A DNA stretch of 64,000 nucleotides from Ariolimax columbianus (GCA_036924085.1 JAVGWX010000019.1:16505131-16569130), one strand, 5' to 3'. Counted from the stretch's first letter, positions 21,403 through 33,260 are shown. Notes: generated by a model from the sequence alone, not told the origin. Numbers and translations are program-made.

Positions 21403-21764
21403 TTCTTCTTCTTCTTCTTCGTTCGTTCTCAATCTCTCACTACCAAACACTGAAAGGGCTTAAGTAGCAGAATGTAGTCCAGAGAACGGAATGCGTTGTG
21501 TCATAGTTTACAGCTTGGCTGCGATTTTGCACCTTTCGGTCCAACACATCCAACTTCAGCAAGCATTTTTTGAGTACCGGGTTAGCATTCCCTCTTCGAT
21601 CCCTTCTCCTTAGTCAGTCTGCCCTGATGTAGCCTGTTATCCAGGATCACCGCGTGGAGGTGTAGAAGGGTCTTGGCAGCTCTGGTTCGCTGGCCCTGAC
21701 GCTAGCGGTCAACTATGGGTCGCTGACCACTGCAGCTCATGCGCTGCTCAGCGTCTTGATCCCG
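21403..21764 (-). mobile_element. Rep-C, near full length, with target-site duplication
   Basis: In sense (minus) orientation it starts GGGATCAAGACGCTGAGCAG and ends GAGAACGAACGAAGAAGAAG. The 9-mer CACTTAAAC flanks it at 21394-21402 and 21765-21773. There is no open frame of note. It carries no obvious Pol III promoter, so it may be a LINE-derived non-autonomous element and not a classical SINE. Confidence 0.8.
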
Positions 21765-21779
21765 CACTTAAACAAAATG

Positions 21780-22600
21780 GCAGCTTGTTCATTGACCCGA
21801 ATACAAGCATGTGAAGGACAGTAGATTCACTCAAGCCCCCGTATGCTTGAGTGCGCATGTTCCCTATGTTTGCTCGTGTCAACGATCACATGACAAGTAT
21901 TTATCAGCACTCGAGTAACATTCATCACATCATCATCATCAACATCATCGTCAGTCCCGTAACCTGAAAGGCTATTGGAGCGCCAACACTGCTGATTGTT
22001 CCGTTCGGTTTTGTGCCAGGATATGGAATCTTCCGTCTCGACCAGTTAACCTCAGTGGAATGACTGTTCTTGTTGTGTATTGAGACGGCTAGGGAATTTC
22101 TGATTTTTCTCAATGTTTTTTGCAACATCGGTGTGTCTTGGGCCGTTATGCACTTGACGGAGCCCATCCCTCCCCAGGCAACTTGTCTCTCCACATTGTA
22201 AATTTTTCTGTGATCTCCCTGTCTATTCAAGCATGGCGTCACATGTTCAGTCTGAAGGTTATGCCTCTCGTATTCATTTTCTGGCCTCGTTTTCATTTTG
22301 GCCGTTTGCTCTTATTCGCTCTTGTATATTCTGTGTTCTTCTGTATCATATATTATATCGATTTAAATGCATCTCGGTGCTTTGTCCGGCATTAGTCAAA
22401 TTGTAATAACGCACATAAAACACGTTATCCAAGAGGAATATGTAACACTTCAATTGTAGACCAAAAGATCACAGAAAAACACACGTGATCAGGAGCGAAT
22501 CAGATCAGCAATGGCTGCTGTTGTCGCTCGACTTGGGAGGACATTCATCACAAACAACATAAAAGGAAGCTAATGTAATTGTTTTTGTTGTTAATGCTGC
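21780..22600. other. Unassigned sequence
   Basis: ATC-rich low complexity covers about 21915-21950. No exon or element was recognised. Confidence 0.4.
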
Positions 22601-22745
22601 TTTTATTGTCAATAGTATTCGAGTTAGGTTGTTTTTGTTGTTAATGCTGCTTTTATTGCTAATGTCCATCGTATTCAAGTTAGAATGCTTTTATTGTTAA
22701 TGCTGCTGCTGTTGCTAATGTCAATCGTATTTGAGTTAGGATGTT
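22600..22745. repeat. Tandem copies of a roughly 60-bp GTT-rich unit
   Basis: About two and a half units of TTGTTGTTAATGCTGCT with GTATTCGAGTTAGG-type ends directly precede Rep-D, so this may be an expanded Rep-D tail. Confidence 0.6.
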
Positions 22746-23060
22746 TTTGTTGTTGAATGAGCACAGTGAGTAAGTTGACTCTTTTGCGCGTCCTGAAATG
22801 GCATAAAGAAGCTAGTTGCAGAAGCTTTTCTCACATCCCTAACGTGCTAATGAAGGTAGACCGGGATTGTCCAGTTTCGTTTCATCTACGTGTCGCTCAC
22901 TACTACGGGGATCACTTCGATCTCTCCACCTCTTTAACCACTCCCATGAAACAGCCTGCTTACACGGACAACTGCGTGGAAGTTAGGTGGGGGTCTTGGT
23001 CAGTATATTTTACCAGACCTTGACCGACATTGTCCGATCCGTATGTTTTGCGCGACCAGA
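22735..23060 (-). mobile_element. Diverged Rep-D copy
   Basis: It contains the block order TTGTTGTTG, GAGTAAG, GCAGAAGCTTTTCTCACATC, CACTACTACGGGGATCAC and GTCAGTATATTTTACCAGACC. This matches 28890-29440 and 39605-39960. Confidence 0.65.
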
Positions 23061-23114
23061 CGCTAGTCTCCTCTCACCACTTGAAATTAGGTCCTCTTCA
23101 TTACTTTCTTTTGT

Positions 23115-23345
23115 GGTGAGTTACAGTGGCTCTCCTCCCATCCCGAGACGTGCTTGAGAAATTGCACTGGGATCCTCTTGGCTGTAATGCAATGCGAGGC
23201 TCCTACGTAAGCTCACCAAGATCACAGTGCCGATCCCCGCCCTGTTAGCCAGACTGCCACCAAACAGCCTGTTTCCTGACCGAACTGCTGGTAAGTGAAG
23301 CTGGGTTTTGATCAGCATGTTTCACCTGACTCTGGCTAACATTGT
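23115..23345 (-). mobile_element. Rep-E copy
   Basis: It runs from CATCCCGAGACGTGCTTGAG to TTTTGATCAGCATGTTTCAC. The latter is a single copy of the unit that is amplified at 24236 and 35110. Confidence 0.65.
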
Positions 23346-23399
23346 CTAGTCAGTTTATTTTGCTAGGACGCTCGTTAGTCTCCTCTCCCCGCAAGCTCA

Positions 23400-23700
23400 G
23401 GTCAGTGTCAGCTTCAACATACTGACCAAGACCCCCAACTCACTTCTGCGCCGTTTACCTTGTAACATGCAGTATTACAGCAACCTGGCCAACGAAGTAA
23501 GGATTCACACTGTCGATCCTGTAGTTATAAGAATGTTGAGAAGCCTTGTATGGTACTACAGCGCGGAAGACACAGCTCCACCTTTTCCAGTACGGAATAT
23601 AAGAAGATTCACTGCTAGAGAGGTAAGATATCAAGAGAGAATAACTGGGACACGAATACCAAGGGAAACAATCTCAGGAAAGTGAGAGCTTAAAAACTCA
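23400..23700 (+). mobile_element. Rep-E copy, opposite orientation
   Basis: It begins with AACATACTGACCAAGACCCC (one monomer) and continues with the Rep-E body (AACCTGGCCAACGAAGTAAG..CACTGT), then an unassigned tail. Confidence 0.55.
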
Positions 23701-23924
23701 CAATCACGAGTCGATTCGACACTTTCTGGCTCACTTTTTCAAATATTAGTGATCACTGATCGAACCAGGAAGGTCGTAAATGGAGTTTGCTTACTGGAGC
23801 TTGCTTACGTTTCTAAGTCTTATCTCAATTGGTAAGTAGGGGTGTGCGTGAGGACACGTTGTCAATAATAGTAAAGGTTGTATTAGTAACTGAAGATGTA
23901 GTAAAATTTGTAACAGTAATTGTA

Positions 23925-24175
23925 GCATTATTATTATTATTATTATTAGTAGTAGTAGTAGTAGTAGTAGTAGTAGGAGCAGTAGTAGTAGTAGTTGTAG
24001 TATTAGTAGTAGTAGTAGTAGTAATAATAGTAGCGGTAGTAGTAGTAATAGTAGCAATAATAGTAGTAGTTGTAGTAGCAGTAGTAGCAGACGTAGCAGC
24101 ATCAGTAGTAATGGTAGTAGTTGTTGTTGTTGCAATACGTATAATAATTGTAGTAGTAGTTGCAATAGTTAACAA
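23925..24175. repeat. GTA/GTT trinucleotide microsatellite
   Basis: Imperfect GTA, GTT and AAT repeats. Poly-Val, poly-Thr and poly-Leu frames on both strands are artefacts. Confidence 0.95.
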
Positions 24176-24235
24176 CAGCAAATGTACATATTTATGAAAA
24201 GATCACAGAAGTAGCACGTTTTGCACATTTGAGAG

Positions 24236-26275
24236 TGGAACGAAGAGTAGTCATGGTCACATGAAACATACTGACCAAGACCCCACCTCACGTCATGACC
24301 AAGTGAAACATACTGATCAAGACCCCAGCTCACATCAGGACTAGGAGAAACATACTGACCAAGACCCCAGCTCACATCAGGACTAGGAGAAACATACTGA
24401 CCAAGACCCCACCTCACGTCATGACCAAGTGAAACATACTGATCAAGACCCCAGCTCACATCAGGACTAGGAGAAACATACTGACCAAGACCCCACCTCA
24501 CGTCATGACCAAGTGAAACATACTGATCAAGACCCCAGCTCACATCAGGACTAGGAGAAACATACTGATCAAGACCCCAGCTCACATCAGGACTAGGAGA
24601 AACATACTGATCAAGACCCCAGCTCACATCAGGACTAGGAGAAACATACTGACCAAGACCCCAGCTCACATCAGGACTAGGAGAAACATACTGATCAAGA
24701 CCCCAGCTCACATCAGGACTAGGAGAAACATACTGACCAAGACCCCAGCTCACATCAGGACCAGGAGAAACATACTGATCAACACCCCAGCTCACATCAG
24801 GACTAGGAGAAACATACTGATCAAGACCCCAGCTCACATCAGGACTAGGAGAAACATACTGATCAAGACCCCAGCTCACATCAGGACTAGGAGAAACATA
24901 CTGATCAAGACCCCAGCTCACATCAGGACTAGGAGAAACATACTGACCAAGACCCCAGCTCACATCAGGACCAGGAGAAACATACTGATCAACACCCCAG
25001 CTCACATCAGGACTAGGAGAAACATACTGATCAAGACCCCAGCTCACATCAGGACTAGGAGAAACATACTGATCAAGACCCCAGCTCACATCAGGACTAG
25101 GAGAAACATACTGACCAAGACCCCAGCTCACATCAGGACTAGGAGAAACATACTGATCAAGACTCCAGCTCACACCAGGACTAGGAGAAACATACTGATC
25201 AAGACCCCAGCTCACGTCATGACCAGGTGAAACATACTGATCAAGACCCCAGCTTACATCAGGACCAGGAGAAACATACTGATCAACACCCCAGCTCACA
25301 TCAGGACTAGGAGAAACATACTTATTAAGACCCCAGCTCATATCAGGACTAGGAGAAACATACTGATCAAGACCCCAGCTCACATCAGGACTAGGAGAAA
25401 CATACTGATCAAGACCCCAGCTCACACCAGGACTAAGAGAAACAAACTGATCAAGACTCCAGCTACCATCAGGACTAGGAGAAACATACTGATCAAGACC
25501 CCAGCTCACACCAGGACTAGGAGAAAAATACTGATCAAGACCCCATCTCACACCAGGACTAGGAGAAACATACTGATCAAGACCCCAGCTCACATCAGGA
25601 CTAGGAGAAACATACTGATCCAGACCCCAGCTAACACCAGGACTAGGAGAAACATACTGATCAAGACCCCATCTCACATCAGGACCAGGAGAAACATACT
25701 GATCAAGACCCCAGCTCACATCAGGACTAGGAGAAACATACTGACCAAGACCCCAGCTCACATCAGGACTAGGAGAAACATACTGATCAAGTCCCCAGCT
25801 CACATCAGGACTAGGAGAAACATACTGACCAAGACCCCAGCTCACATCAGGACTAGGAGAAACATACTGACCAAGACCCCAGCTCACATCAGGACTAGGA
25901 GAAACATACTGATCAAGACCCCAGCTCACACCAGGACTAGGAGATACATACTGATCAAGACCCCAGCTCACATCAGGACTAGGAGGAACATACTGATCAA
26001 GACCCCAGCTCACATCAGGACTAGGAGAAACATACTGATCAACACCCCAGCTCACATCAGGACTAGGAGAAACATTCTGATCAAGACCCCAGCTCACATC
26101 AGGACTAGGAGAAACATACTGACCAAGACCCCAGCTCACATCAGGACTAGGAGAAACATACTGACCAAGACCCCAGCTCACATCAGGACTAGGAGAAACA
26201 TACTGACCAAGACCCCAGCTCACATCAGGACTAGGAGAAACATACTGACCAAGACCCCTACCTCACGCCATGACC
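24236..26275. repeat. 42-bp satellite array, about 48 units
   Basis: Units of 42 bp (GATCAAGACCCCAGCTCACA then TCAGGACTAGGAGAAACATACT) run for 2 kb, in places with a higher-order pair containing CATGACCAAGTGAAACATAC. The period keeps a 684-residue minus-strand frame (SWGLDQYVSPSPDV) open, but it ends in unrelated sequence and has no complex region, so no protein is called. The unit matches the end monomer of Rep-E, and the array runs straight into a Rep-E body at 26276. Confidence 0.92.
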
Positions 26276-26480
26276 AGGTGCAATATACTGATCAAGACAC
26301 ATCCTCACATCCTTTTCGTGCTCCTGGAAACAGGTTGTCTGACATCAGTCTGGTCAATGAAGTGGGGATCGACACTCTAATCGCCAAAGTGGTGATCTTT
26401 TTCAGTACCCTTGCATTGCACTACAGCAAGGATAACCCATGTCTAACTATTCAAGTACATCTTTGGGGATAAGAAGAATC
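26276..26480 (+). mobile_element. Rep-E body downstream of the 42-bp array
   Basis: It shares CTCCTGGAAACAGG, CAGTCTGGTCAATGAAGTGG and GGATCGACACT with 33090-33260. With the array it forms one element whose leading end is amplified. Confidence 0.7.
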
Positions 26481-26539
26481 ACTGTAACCCGAGTTCAAAG
26501 AAAGATGTCCAAGAGTTAACTCGGCTAAGTACGAGTAGC

Positions 26540-28035
26540 TTCGAACACCACCACCATCACCAACATGACCATAACCATCACTACCACTACCATCACATAA
26601 CCATCACTACCACTACCATCTTCCATAACCATCACAATCACTACCATCAAATAACCATCACTACCACTACCATCACTACCATCACCATAACCATCACTAC
26701 CACTACCATCACATAACCATCACTACCACTACCATCTTCCATAACCATCACAATCACTACAATCAAATAACCATCACTACCACTACCATCACTACCATCA
26801 CCATAACCATCACTACCACTACCATCCCCAACATCACTACCACTACCATCACCACTACCATCACATAACCATCACCACCACTACCATCACCATAACCATC
26901 ACTACCACTACCATCAAATAACCATCACTATCACTACCATTACTACCACTACCATCACCATAACCATCACTACCGCTACCATCACTACCACTACCATCAC
27001 CATTAGCATCACTACAACTACCATCACATAACCATCACTACCACTACCATCACTACCACTACCATCACCATTACCATCACTACCATCACCATAATCATCA
27101 CTACTACTACCATAACTACCACTACCTTCACATAACCATCACTACCACTACCATCACTACCACTACCATCACCATAACCATCACTACCATCACCATAACC
27201 ATCACTACCACTACCATCACCATGACCATCACTACCACTACCATCACCATATCCATCACTACCATCACCATTACCATCACTACCACTACCATCACATAAC
27301 CATCACTACCACTACCATCACTACCACTACCATCACCATAACCATCACTACCATCACCATTACCATCACTACCACTACCATCACCATGACCATCACTACC
27401 ACTACCATCACCTTAACCATCACTACAACTACCATCACCATGAACATCACTACAACTACCATCACCATATCCATCACTACCACTACCATCACTACCACTA
27501 CCATCACCATAACCATCACTAGCACTACTATCACCATAACCATCACTACCACTACCATCACCATAACCATCACTACCACTACCATCACCATGACCATCAC
27601 TACCACTACCATCACCATAACCATCACTACCATCACCATAACCATCAGCCCTACCGCCACCACCATGACTATCCCTACCACTATCATCACAACCACCGCC
27701 ATGACCTTCACCATCACTACCAACACCACCACCACCATGACCATTACCACCACCACGACCATGATCATAACCATCACCACCACCATGACCATAACCATCA
27801 CCACCACCATGACCATAACCATCACCACCACCATGACCATAACCATCACCACCAGCACTACCACCACCACTATGACCATAACCATCACCACCACCATGAC
27901 CATAACCATCACCACCAACACTGTCACAACCACCAGTACCATTACCATTACCGCCAGCCCTACCACCACCACCATGACCTTTACTATCACCACCAGTACC
28001 GTCACCACCAGCACCAACAACAACATCAACAGCAA
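26540..28035. repeat. CCATCACTACCACTA minisatellite
   Basis: A 1.5-kb array of 3-bp-based units (ACCATCAC, TACCACTA, CATAACCAT) with longer periodicities. Poly-Val/Met and Thr/Ile frames are artefacts. Confidence 0.95.
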
Positions 28036-28340
28036 CGTATTGGGACAGAAACCTTTACACTAATGGTGAACAAACCAATATATTGATGACCTGATAAGAA
28101 TATCGTGACGTAAACTCTCTATAGTCAGTATGTAACTCGACTGGATTCTATTAAGACAAGATTATATGAATGTTTAACGCCAATGTACAATCAACTAATT
28201 CAATGCACAGTTCGGTCCTTGGCTCGGCTTACAACACTGTCTGTGTCGAAGTTCTTCTTCTGCAGGAGTAGCGACTGGTGCCACTGCTTAAACATCCTTA
28301 CATTAATCTGGCCACTAAGCATCATCTTCATAGTCCTGGG
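28036..28340. other. Unassigned sequence
   Basis: Nothing recognised apart from the approach to the LINE tail below. Confidence 0.4.
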
Positions 28341-28725
28341 CTACCAGAGCAAAAGATGGACCATGACCAAGGCACAAAAAAGGAAAAACTCCACCTGCGA
28401 ATGGTCGTGGGCTTCTCCAGAAGAGACATACAGAGGAACAAGAACATTCGGGAACAAGTTGATTCCATCCCATGGTCCTAGTGCGTGTCCAGAAAAAGGG
28501 TACGATGGTTCGGTCATCTTATGAGAATACTCCCATATTGATCAACTTCTGCGAGTTTACATTTCTAGACTGTCCGGTTTCCGGCTAGAGGGCGACCTAG
28601 GGGATGGTGGATGGAAAAAAGATTTTCAGCCACACAGGTTGACGACGTCAGACGAGCCAAATCTGACCTAGGTTTGCGACATAGGCTCCCTGATTCCTTA
28701 ATCATTGTACAAGTGAACTGATAAC
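28341..28725 (+). pseudogene. LINE C-terminal fragment
   Basis: Shifting frames give RKRVRWFGHLMRI, then ARGRPRGWWMEK and DDVRRAKSDLGL. This is the RWFGHLxRM...GRPRxxWxD pattern of many LINE tails. Confidence 0.65.
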
Positions 28726-28755
28726 CAACTGTTAAAATTGACTCTTATCAACGAG

Positions 28756-28830
28756 TACAGAAGAAGAAGAAGAAGAAGAAGAAGAAGAAGAAGAAAAAGA
28801 AGAAGAAGAAGAAGAAGAAGAAGAAGAAGC
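28756..28830. repeat. GAA microsatellite
   Basis: An AGA/GAA run; the poly-Phe frame opposite is an artefact. Confidence 0.95.
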
Positions 28831-28884
28831 GTGACTCGTTACAAGACATGCAGCAAAGAGCATCACATATAGACAGATGACTCT

Positions 28885-29462
28885 CCCCTTCACCTGTGTT
28901 GTTGTTTCCGAATTCCCATAATGAGTAGGTTACTCTTTTGTGCGCCCTGAAAAGGACGTTAAGTGGCGTGTTGCAGTAGCTTTCTTCACATCCTGGGCGT
29001 GCTGGTGAAGAGGGACCGGGGTCCTCCAGGCGGTTGTGCAATGCTTGGCTTTATCTGCGTGTCACTCACTAATACGAGAATCACATCGATCCCTCACATC
29101 CCGAGCTTGCTGATGAAGGTGGATCAGCGGCCTCCAGGCGGTTGTGCAATGCTTGGCAATATTTGCGTGTCTCTCAGTAATACGGGAATCACATGGACCC
29201 CTTACACCCCGAGCGTGCTGATGAAGATGGACCAGGGGCCTGCGGTCGGTTGTGCAATGCTTGGCTTTATCCCCATGCCACTCAGTAATACTGGGATCAC
29301 GTCAATCCCCCACCTTGTTAGCAATGCTGCCACGAAAAAAATCCGTTTCCAGGGAGGGCTACTAGGAAGCCGAGGTGAGGATCTTGGCCAGTATATTTTG
29401 CCTGACCAGACGATAGTCTTACTACCCTATGACACATATCTGCATAATTCGTATCTCGTAGC
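28885..29462 (-). mobile_element. Rep-D copy with internal triplication
   Basis: In minus orientation the 3' end is GGCGCACAAAAGAGTAACCT followed by ACTCATTATGGG. The middle section (CTGATGAAGGTGG to TAATACGGGAATCAC, about 90 bp) occurs three times in tandem. The plus-strand 275-residue frame is a fusion of this repeat with the L-A piece that follows. Confidence 0.75.
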
Positions 29463-29867
29463 GGAAACAGAACATACTGGCTACACAAAATATGATGCCT
29501 ATTACCAGTTGAACAGAAAAGAGCAGGTCATGGTCTTCATACTCCACACAGGCCACAACAGACTGAAATACCACCTATTCAATAAACTGAAGATATGTGG
29601 CACTGACGAATGCACCTGTGGTACAGGGAAAATTACCGCTGAACATGTGCTGCAAAATTGCCCGACATACGAGAACCAGAGAAAGCAGATGTGGCCATCA
29701 TCAGTGGCAACACTAGACAAGCTCTATGGCAGTGTCGACAGCCTCAGGATGATCGCTGCTTTCTTCGAGCAAATACAGGTTGACGTTTGACAGCGTACGA
29801 AGAAGAAGAAGAAGAAGAAGAAGAAGAAGAAGAAGAAGAAGAAGAAGAAGAAGAAGAAAAAGAAGAA
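29463..29867 (+). mobile_element. L-A LINE 3' fragment with 12-bp target-site duplication
   Basis: It begins at the codons for ETEHTGYTK and keeps the C-terminal frame (YHLFNKLKICGTDECTCGTG, then TAEHVLQNCPTYENQRKQMW) to the stop TGA before CAGCGTACGAAG. A long GAA tail follows. GTATCTCGTAGC flanks it at 29451-29462 and 29868-29879. This is the best preserved L-A 3' end on the plus strand. Confidence 0.9.
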
Positions 29868-29879
29868 GTATCTCGTAGC

Positions 29880-30138
29880 CAGATATTAATATCATTGACT
29901 ATCCACTTACACAGGCTAAAATTGGCTCCTTCACTCATGTGTACGTGAATAAATGTTGTAACGCCATCCGGATATATCCCACAAGACTGTTTCTTATGTG
30001 CTTAGACATTTGCGTATTGAAAAGTGGTCTACAGAAGTGAATCTCTTCTACATAACTCTTTGTGAAAGCCTTAGAGGACCATCTGCCATATCAACTGTTA
30101 TCTAGAGACCGGAATTTAATGTGAAGATGTTTTTTTTT
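29880..30138. other. Unassigned sequence
   Basis: Nothing recognised. Confidence 0.35.
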
Positions 30139-30139
30139 A

Positions 30140-30840
30140 ATGTGGCGGAAGAGGCGTAAACATTCTCAGATCTGTTGCGAGATCAATATGCTGGATAGTG
30201 CATGCGATATAGCAATCAGCGACCCAAAGCAGGCTGCTTGCGACAGGGTCAGGGAACCAACGCAGGCTGCTAGCGACAGGGTCAGGGACCCAACGCAGGC
30301 TGCTTGCGACAGGGTCAGGGACCCAACGCAGGCTGCTAGCGTCAGGGTCAGCGACCCAAAGCAGGCTGCTTGCGACAGGGTCAGGGACCCAACGCAGGCT
30401 GCTAGCGACAGGGTCAGGGACTCAAAGCAGGCTGCTAGCGACAGGGTCAGGGACCCAACGCAGGCTGCTAGCGACAGGGTCAGGGACCCAACGCAGGCTG
30501 CTAGCGTCAGGGTCAGTGACTCAAAGCAGGATGCTAGTGTCAGGGTCAGGGACTCAGAGCTGCCAATAACCTTCTTGACCTCCGCGTGGCGACCCTAGGT
30601 AACAGGCTTGAACAGGGCAGACTGTCTAAGGTGAAGGGATAGAAGAGGAAAGGCTAACCCGGTACTCAAAAATACTATGTTGAAGTCAGATGTACAATGA
30701 TCGAAAGGTACACACATCGCAGTCAAGCTGTAAACTAAAACACAACGTATTCTATTCTCTGGACTACATTCTGCTACTTGCAAGGCTTTCATGCTTTGGC
30801 AACGGGAGATTAAGAACGAGCAACAAAGAAGAAGATCTGT
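30140..30840 (+). mobile_element. Rep-C copy containing an internal 33-bp array
   Basis: The right part (30560-30836) follows Rep-C: AGAGCTGCCAATAACC, GCGACCCTAGGTAACAGG, GTACTCAAAAATACT, GGTACACACATCGCAG, AGCTGTAAACTAAAACACAA, ending CAACAAAGAAGAAG. Its left part is the 33-bp array described separately. Confidence 0.7.
30213..30560. repeat. 33-bp minisatellite, about ten units, inside Rep-C
   Basis: Units read CAGGCTGCTAGCGACAGGGT then CAGGGACCCAACG. Unexpanded Rep-C copies carry exactly one such unit (TCAGCGACCCATAGCTGACT then GCTAGCATCAGGG at about 44658). The 152-residue frame is repeat-driven. Confidence 0.9.
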
Positions 30841-31670
30841 CGCAAAGACGATTGTGACAAGAAGGTTAGAATTGAATAGGAAATATTCTCCCAAAAGACA
30901 ACACATAATATAAGTGTACATGCTCTGTATTGGAGCTTACATGGTAACAGTAGTAGGAGTTGTAATAGTAGAAGTCCCTTTAGTTACGACTCACTATAGA
31001 TTGATAAGACCTTGGAGTGGTAATTCTACTGAGTTTTTGGTTTTCTATCTCCTTGCGGAGTTGTCTTCTCCCTTCTCCGTGCTGCAAACGTTTCTTTTCA
31101 TCCTGTATGAGGTGGCTCTTCAGAGTGGGAGACGAACCCATTAATCGTTAATAAAAACCATTCAGCTCCCTGTCGAGTATATGTTTTAAATAAGCACATG
31201 CCAAATCATGAACAGTGACCTACTCATATCTGTTGAAGTAACCAGTCCAATGCACAACTATCCTTATGAAAGTCTGACAGGTTACAGTGTTGCTATTCTT
31301 TGCTTCCCTTTCTGACATCGGTAACACTCAGGTAGAAGAAACGAATGGGAGACGAGAATATATGTAGAGAACTGTAGAAGTGGAAGTTAGAGAAGTTTAC
31401 CTTTCATGGTCGGTGCTCAAGAGAACGGCCAACCATGTGATTCAAGGATAGACATTCATTTCAACTCTATGTTACGAGAAGAACGTAAAGTTTGTAGTCT
31501 GTCAGTCAACGAAGAACATTTTCAATAGACTTTTCAATGACGTCTGCAAGTCATCAATAGCGTAATTCTGATTGCCCGTGAAGCAAATAATATCTTTAGA
31601 CCAGTAAATTCTTCATAGAAAGACACTTTTAAAACATTATACATGTATTATACAATAAACTGCACACAAT
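30841..31670. other. Unassigned sequence with one repeat shared with 1560-1630
   Basis: The segment 31230-31340 resembles 1560-1630 and part of 47500-47545. A 15-bp match to the core of a phage T7 promoter occurs at 30985-30999 (see findings). No gene was recognised. Confidence 0.4.
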
Positions 31671-32122
31671 TTATGCTTCCTCAAAAAACTCATTCATGTT
31701 GTCTATATGACCAGGAACAATTCTGATGGAAAATCTATTGTGGGAATCATGCCGAACATTTTTAACGTGCAATCTGGCACGAAATAATGATGAAGTTTGT
31801 CAACAGTGTGGTTTGTTCCACGCCATTGATTTGCCGCTGACGAGGACATGTATAGAATAGTCCTTCACTTCTTCGCTATACTTTGATTTCGCTGATAAGT
31901 CTGCTTTCATGCAAACATTCAGACCTGCTGTTAGAAATGTGATATATTCACTGCAGGACGTGCTCGGAGAATAGGGCTTCTTCTTCTTGTTTCCATTTGG
32001 TTCCATTCGGAGCATAGAGTAACGGGCCTTGACGCAGAAAGAAATTGTATCAAAATAATTATGTACCGTCTTGAATATGTGGTTTCTGTAGATGTTTGTT
32101 TTACATCGTGAGGTTGCAAGTT
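31671..32122 (-). pseudogene. Unidentified coding remnant with one in-frame TGA
   Basis: On the minus strand one frame stays open from about 32122 to a TAA at 31671-31673, broken only by a TGA at 31800-31802. Before the TGA it reads CVKARYSMLRMEPNGNKKKK and EEVKDYSIHVLVSGKSMAWN. After it comes LFRARLHVKNVRHDSHNRFS and HIDNMNEFFEEA. Composition is protein-like on both sides of the TGA. I do not recognise the family. It could be a decayed retrocopy, the last exon of an unknown gene, or an uncharacterised element. Confidence 0.45.
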
Positions 32123-32264
32123 AAGGGTATTCCCATAGCAGCCATTACCATCGGAGGTGAAGTGTTAAATAATGTATTGTGTGGTGTACCAGCATCTTTT
32201 TTTAAGTGAGAGGACCAGTAACATTTCGGTTTATAGGTCGTGTAACTATTTACAACTATGTAGA

Positions 32265-32338
32265 CTGGAGCGTCTTGAACCAGGTACCTTTGCTGTGAGA
32301 AGCATGACCTACCCCTCTGCTACTTAACCCTATCACGT
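32265..32338 (-). mobile_element. tRNA-like SINE head
   Basis: On the minus strand GTAGCAGAGGGGTAGGTCAT resembles an A box and GGTTCAAGACG a B box at tRNA spacing. Stems are imperfect, so a tRNA gene is not called. Confidence 0.45.
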
Positions 32339-32790
32339 GACCATTCTGTGGCAGCAATTTAATACTTGCTTGGTATGTTACAGTTGACATATCACTTCCC
32401 ATCTGACTACCACTCAGATGTAACGTTCTTAGTCGACCTGTACTTCTACAGGTGCAGATGCCCCTGTGCAGGTCCCAGTTCTGGTATCAGCTGGATGTAG
32501 CCGGGAGAAAGAGGCTCGAGCTACGGAGGGTAGTTAACCGATGTGCGAGTTCATCTTAATAGACTCAAACACTAGAGGAAAATATACCTGCAACCTGTTA
32601 GACACCATCTATGCTCTAAACGCTTTAAACAAATCACCTAACCATGGCCGATGTTATACCATATCGCACAGTTAGTCGCCTCTTACGACATGCTCTCTGT
32701 AAGGCAGTAGTGCTATTCTTGTCCTGTTCATGCACAAAGACCAGGGCAGATCACTCGGATGTAACATAATATTAGATAATACAATTGAGG
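32339..32790. other. Unassigned sequence
   Basis: Nothing recognised. Confidence 0.35.
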
Positions 32791-32799
32791 AAGGAGGCG

Positions 32800-32972
32800 G
32801 TCATGGAGAAAGAGACACAGAGAGCGATAGAGAAAAAGAGAAAACGAGAGACGCATCGAGAGAGAGAGAGAGAGAGGGAGAGAGAGAGGGAGGGAGAGAG
32901 AGATAGAGAAAAAGAGAAAACGAGAGACACATCGAGAAAGAGAGAGAGGGAGAGAGAGAAAGAGAGAGATAG
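32800..32972. repeat. GA-rich microsatellite
   Basis: Imperfect GAGA, with a larger internal duplication (AGAGAAAAAGAGAAAACGAG occurs twice). Confidence 0.9.
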
Positions 32973-33069
32973 AATGTACATACGTGATTCTGTGTTTCTG
33001 GGGCCTGAAAGGAGAACAAATAATAGCTAATAATGTAACGTGCCAGGCAGGACAGAAGAGTAATCTGTG

Positions 33070-33260
33070 TCTGGTGAAAGAAATGAATCAAGACTCCACC
33101 TTACGTCCTTGTTCGTGATCTTAGAAAGAGGCTGTGCCACAGCAGTCTGGTCAACGAGGTGGGGATTGACACTGTAATTCCAATACTGGTGAGCTTACTA
33201 AAGATCCTCACATAGCACTACAGTTAGGTGGACCCCGGTAATACTTTTCCAACAACCCAG
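33070..33260 (+). mobile_element. Rep-E copy
   Basis: It contains AATCAAGACTCCACC, CAGTCTGGTCAACGAGGTGG and GATTGACACTGTAATTCC, matching 26276-26480. Confidence 0.65.

Noticed and set aside
24169..26223. A 684-residue minus-strand open frame (SWGLDQYVSPSPDV repeats)
   Set aside because: It is fully explained by a 42-bp tandem repeat with a period of 14 codons. There is no complex sequence at either end, and the unit derives from a repeat element end.
24236..26275. Regular repeat arrays considered as CRISPR
   Set aside because: Units are contiguous without unique spacers, there are no cas-like genes, and the sequence is animal.
28963..29790. A 275-residue plus-strand frame as a novel protein
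   Set aside because: It is a chance fusion of antisense Rep-D repeats with the L-A C-terminus, joined at a target-site duplication at 29451-29462.
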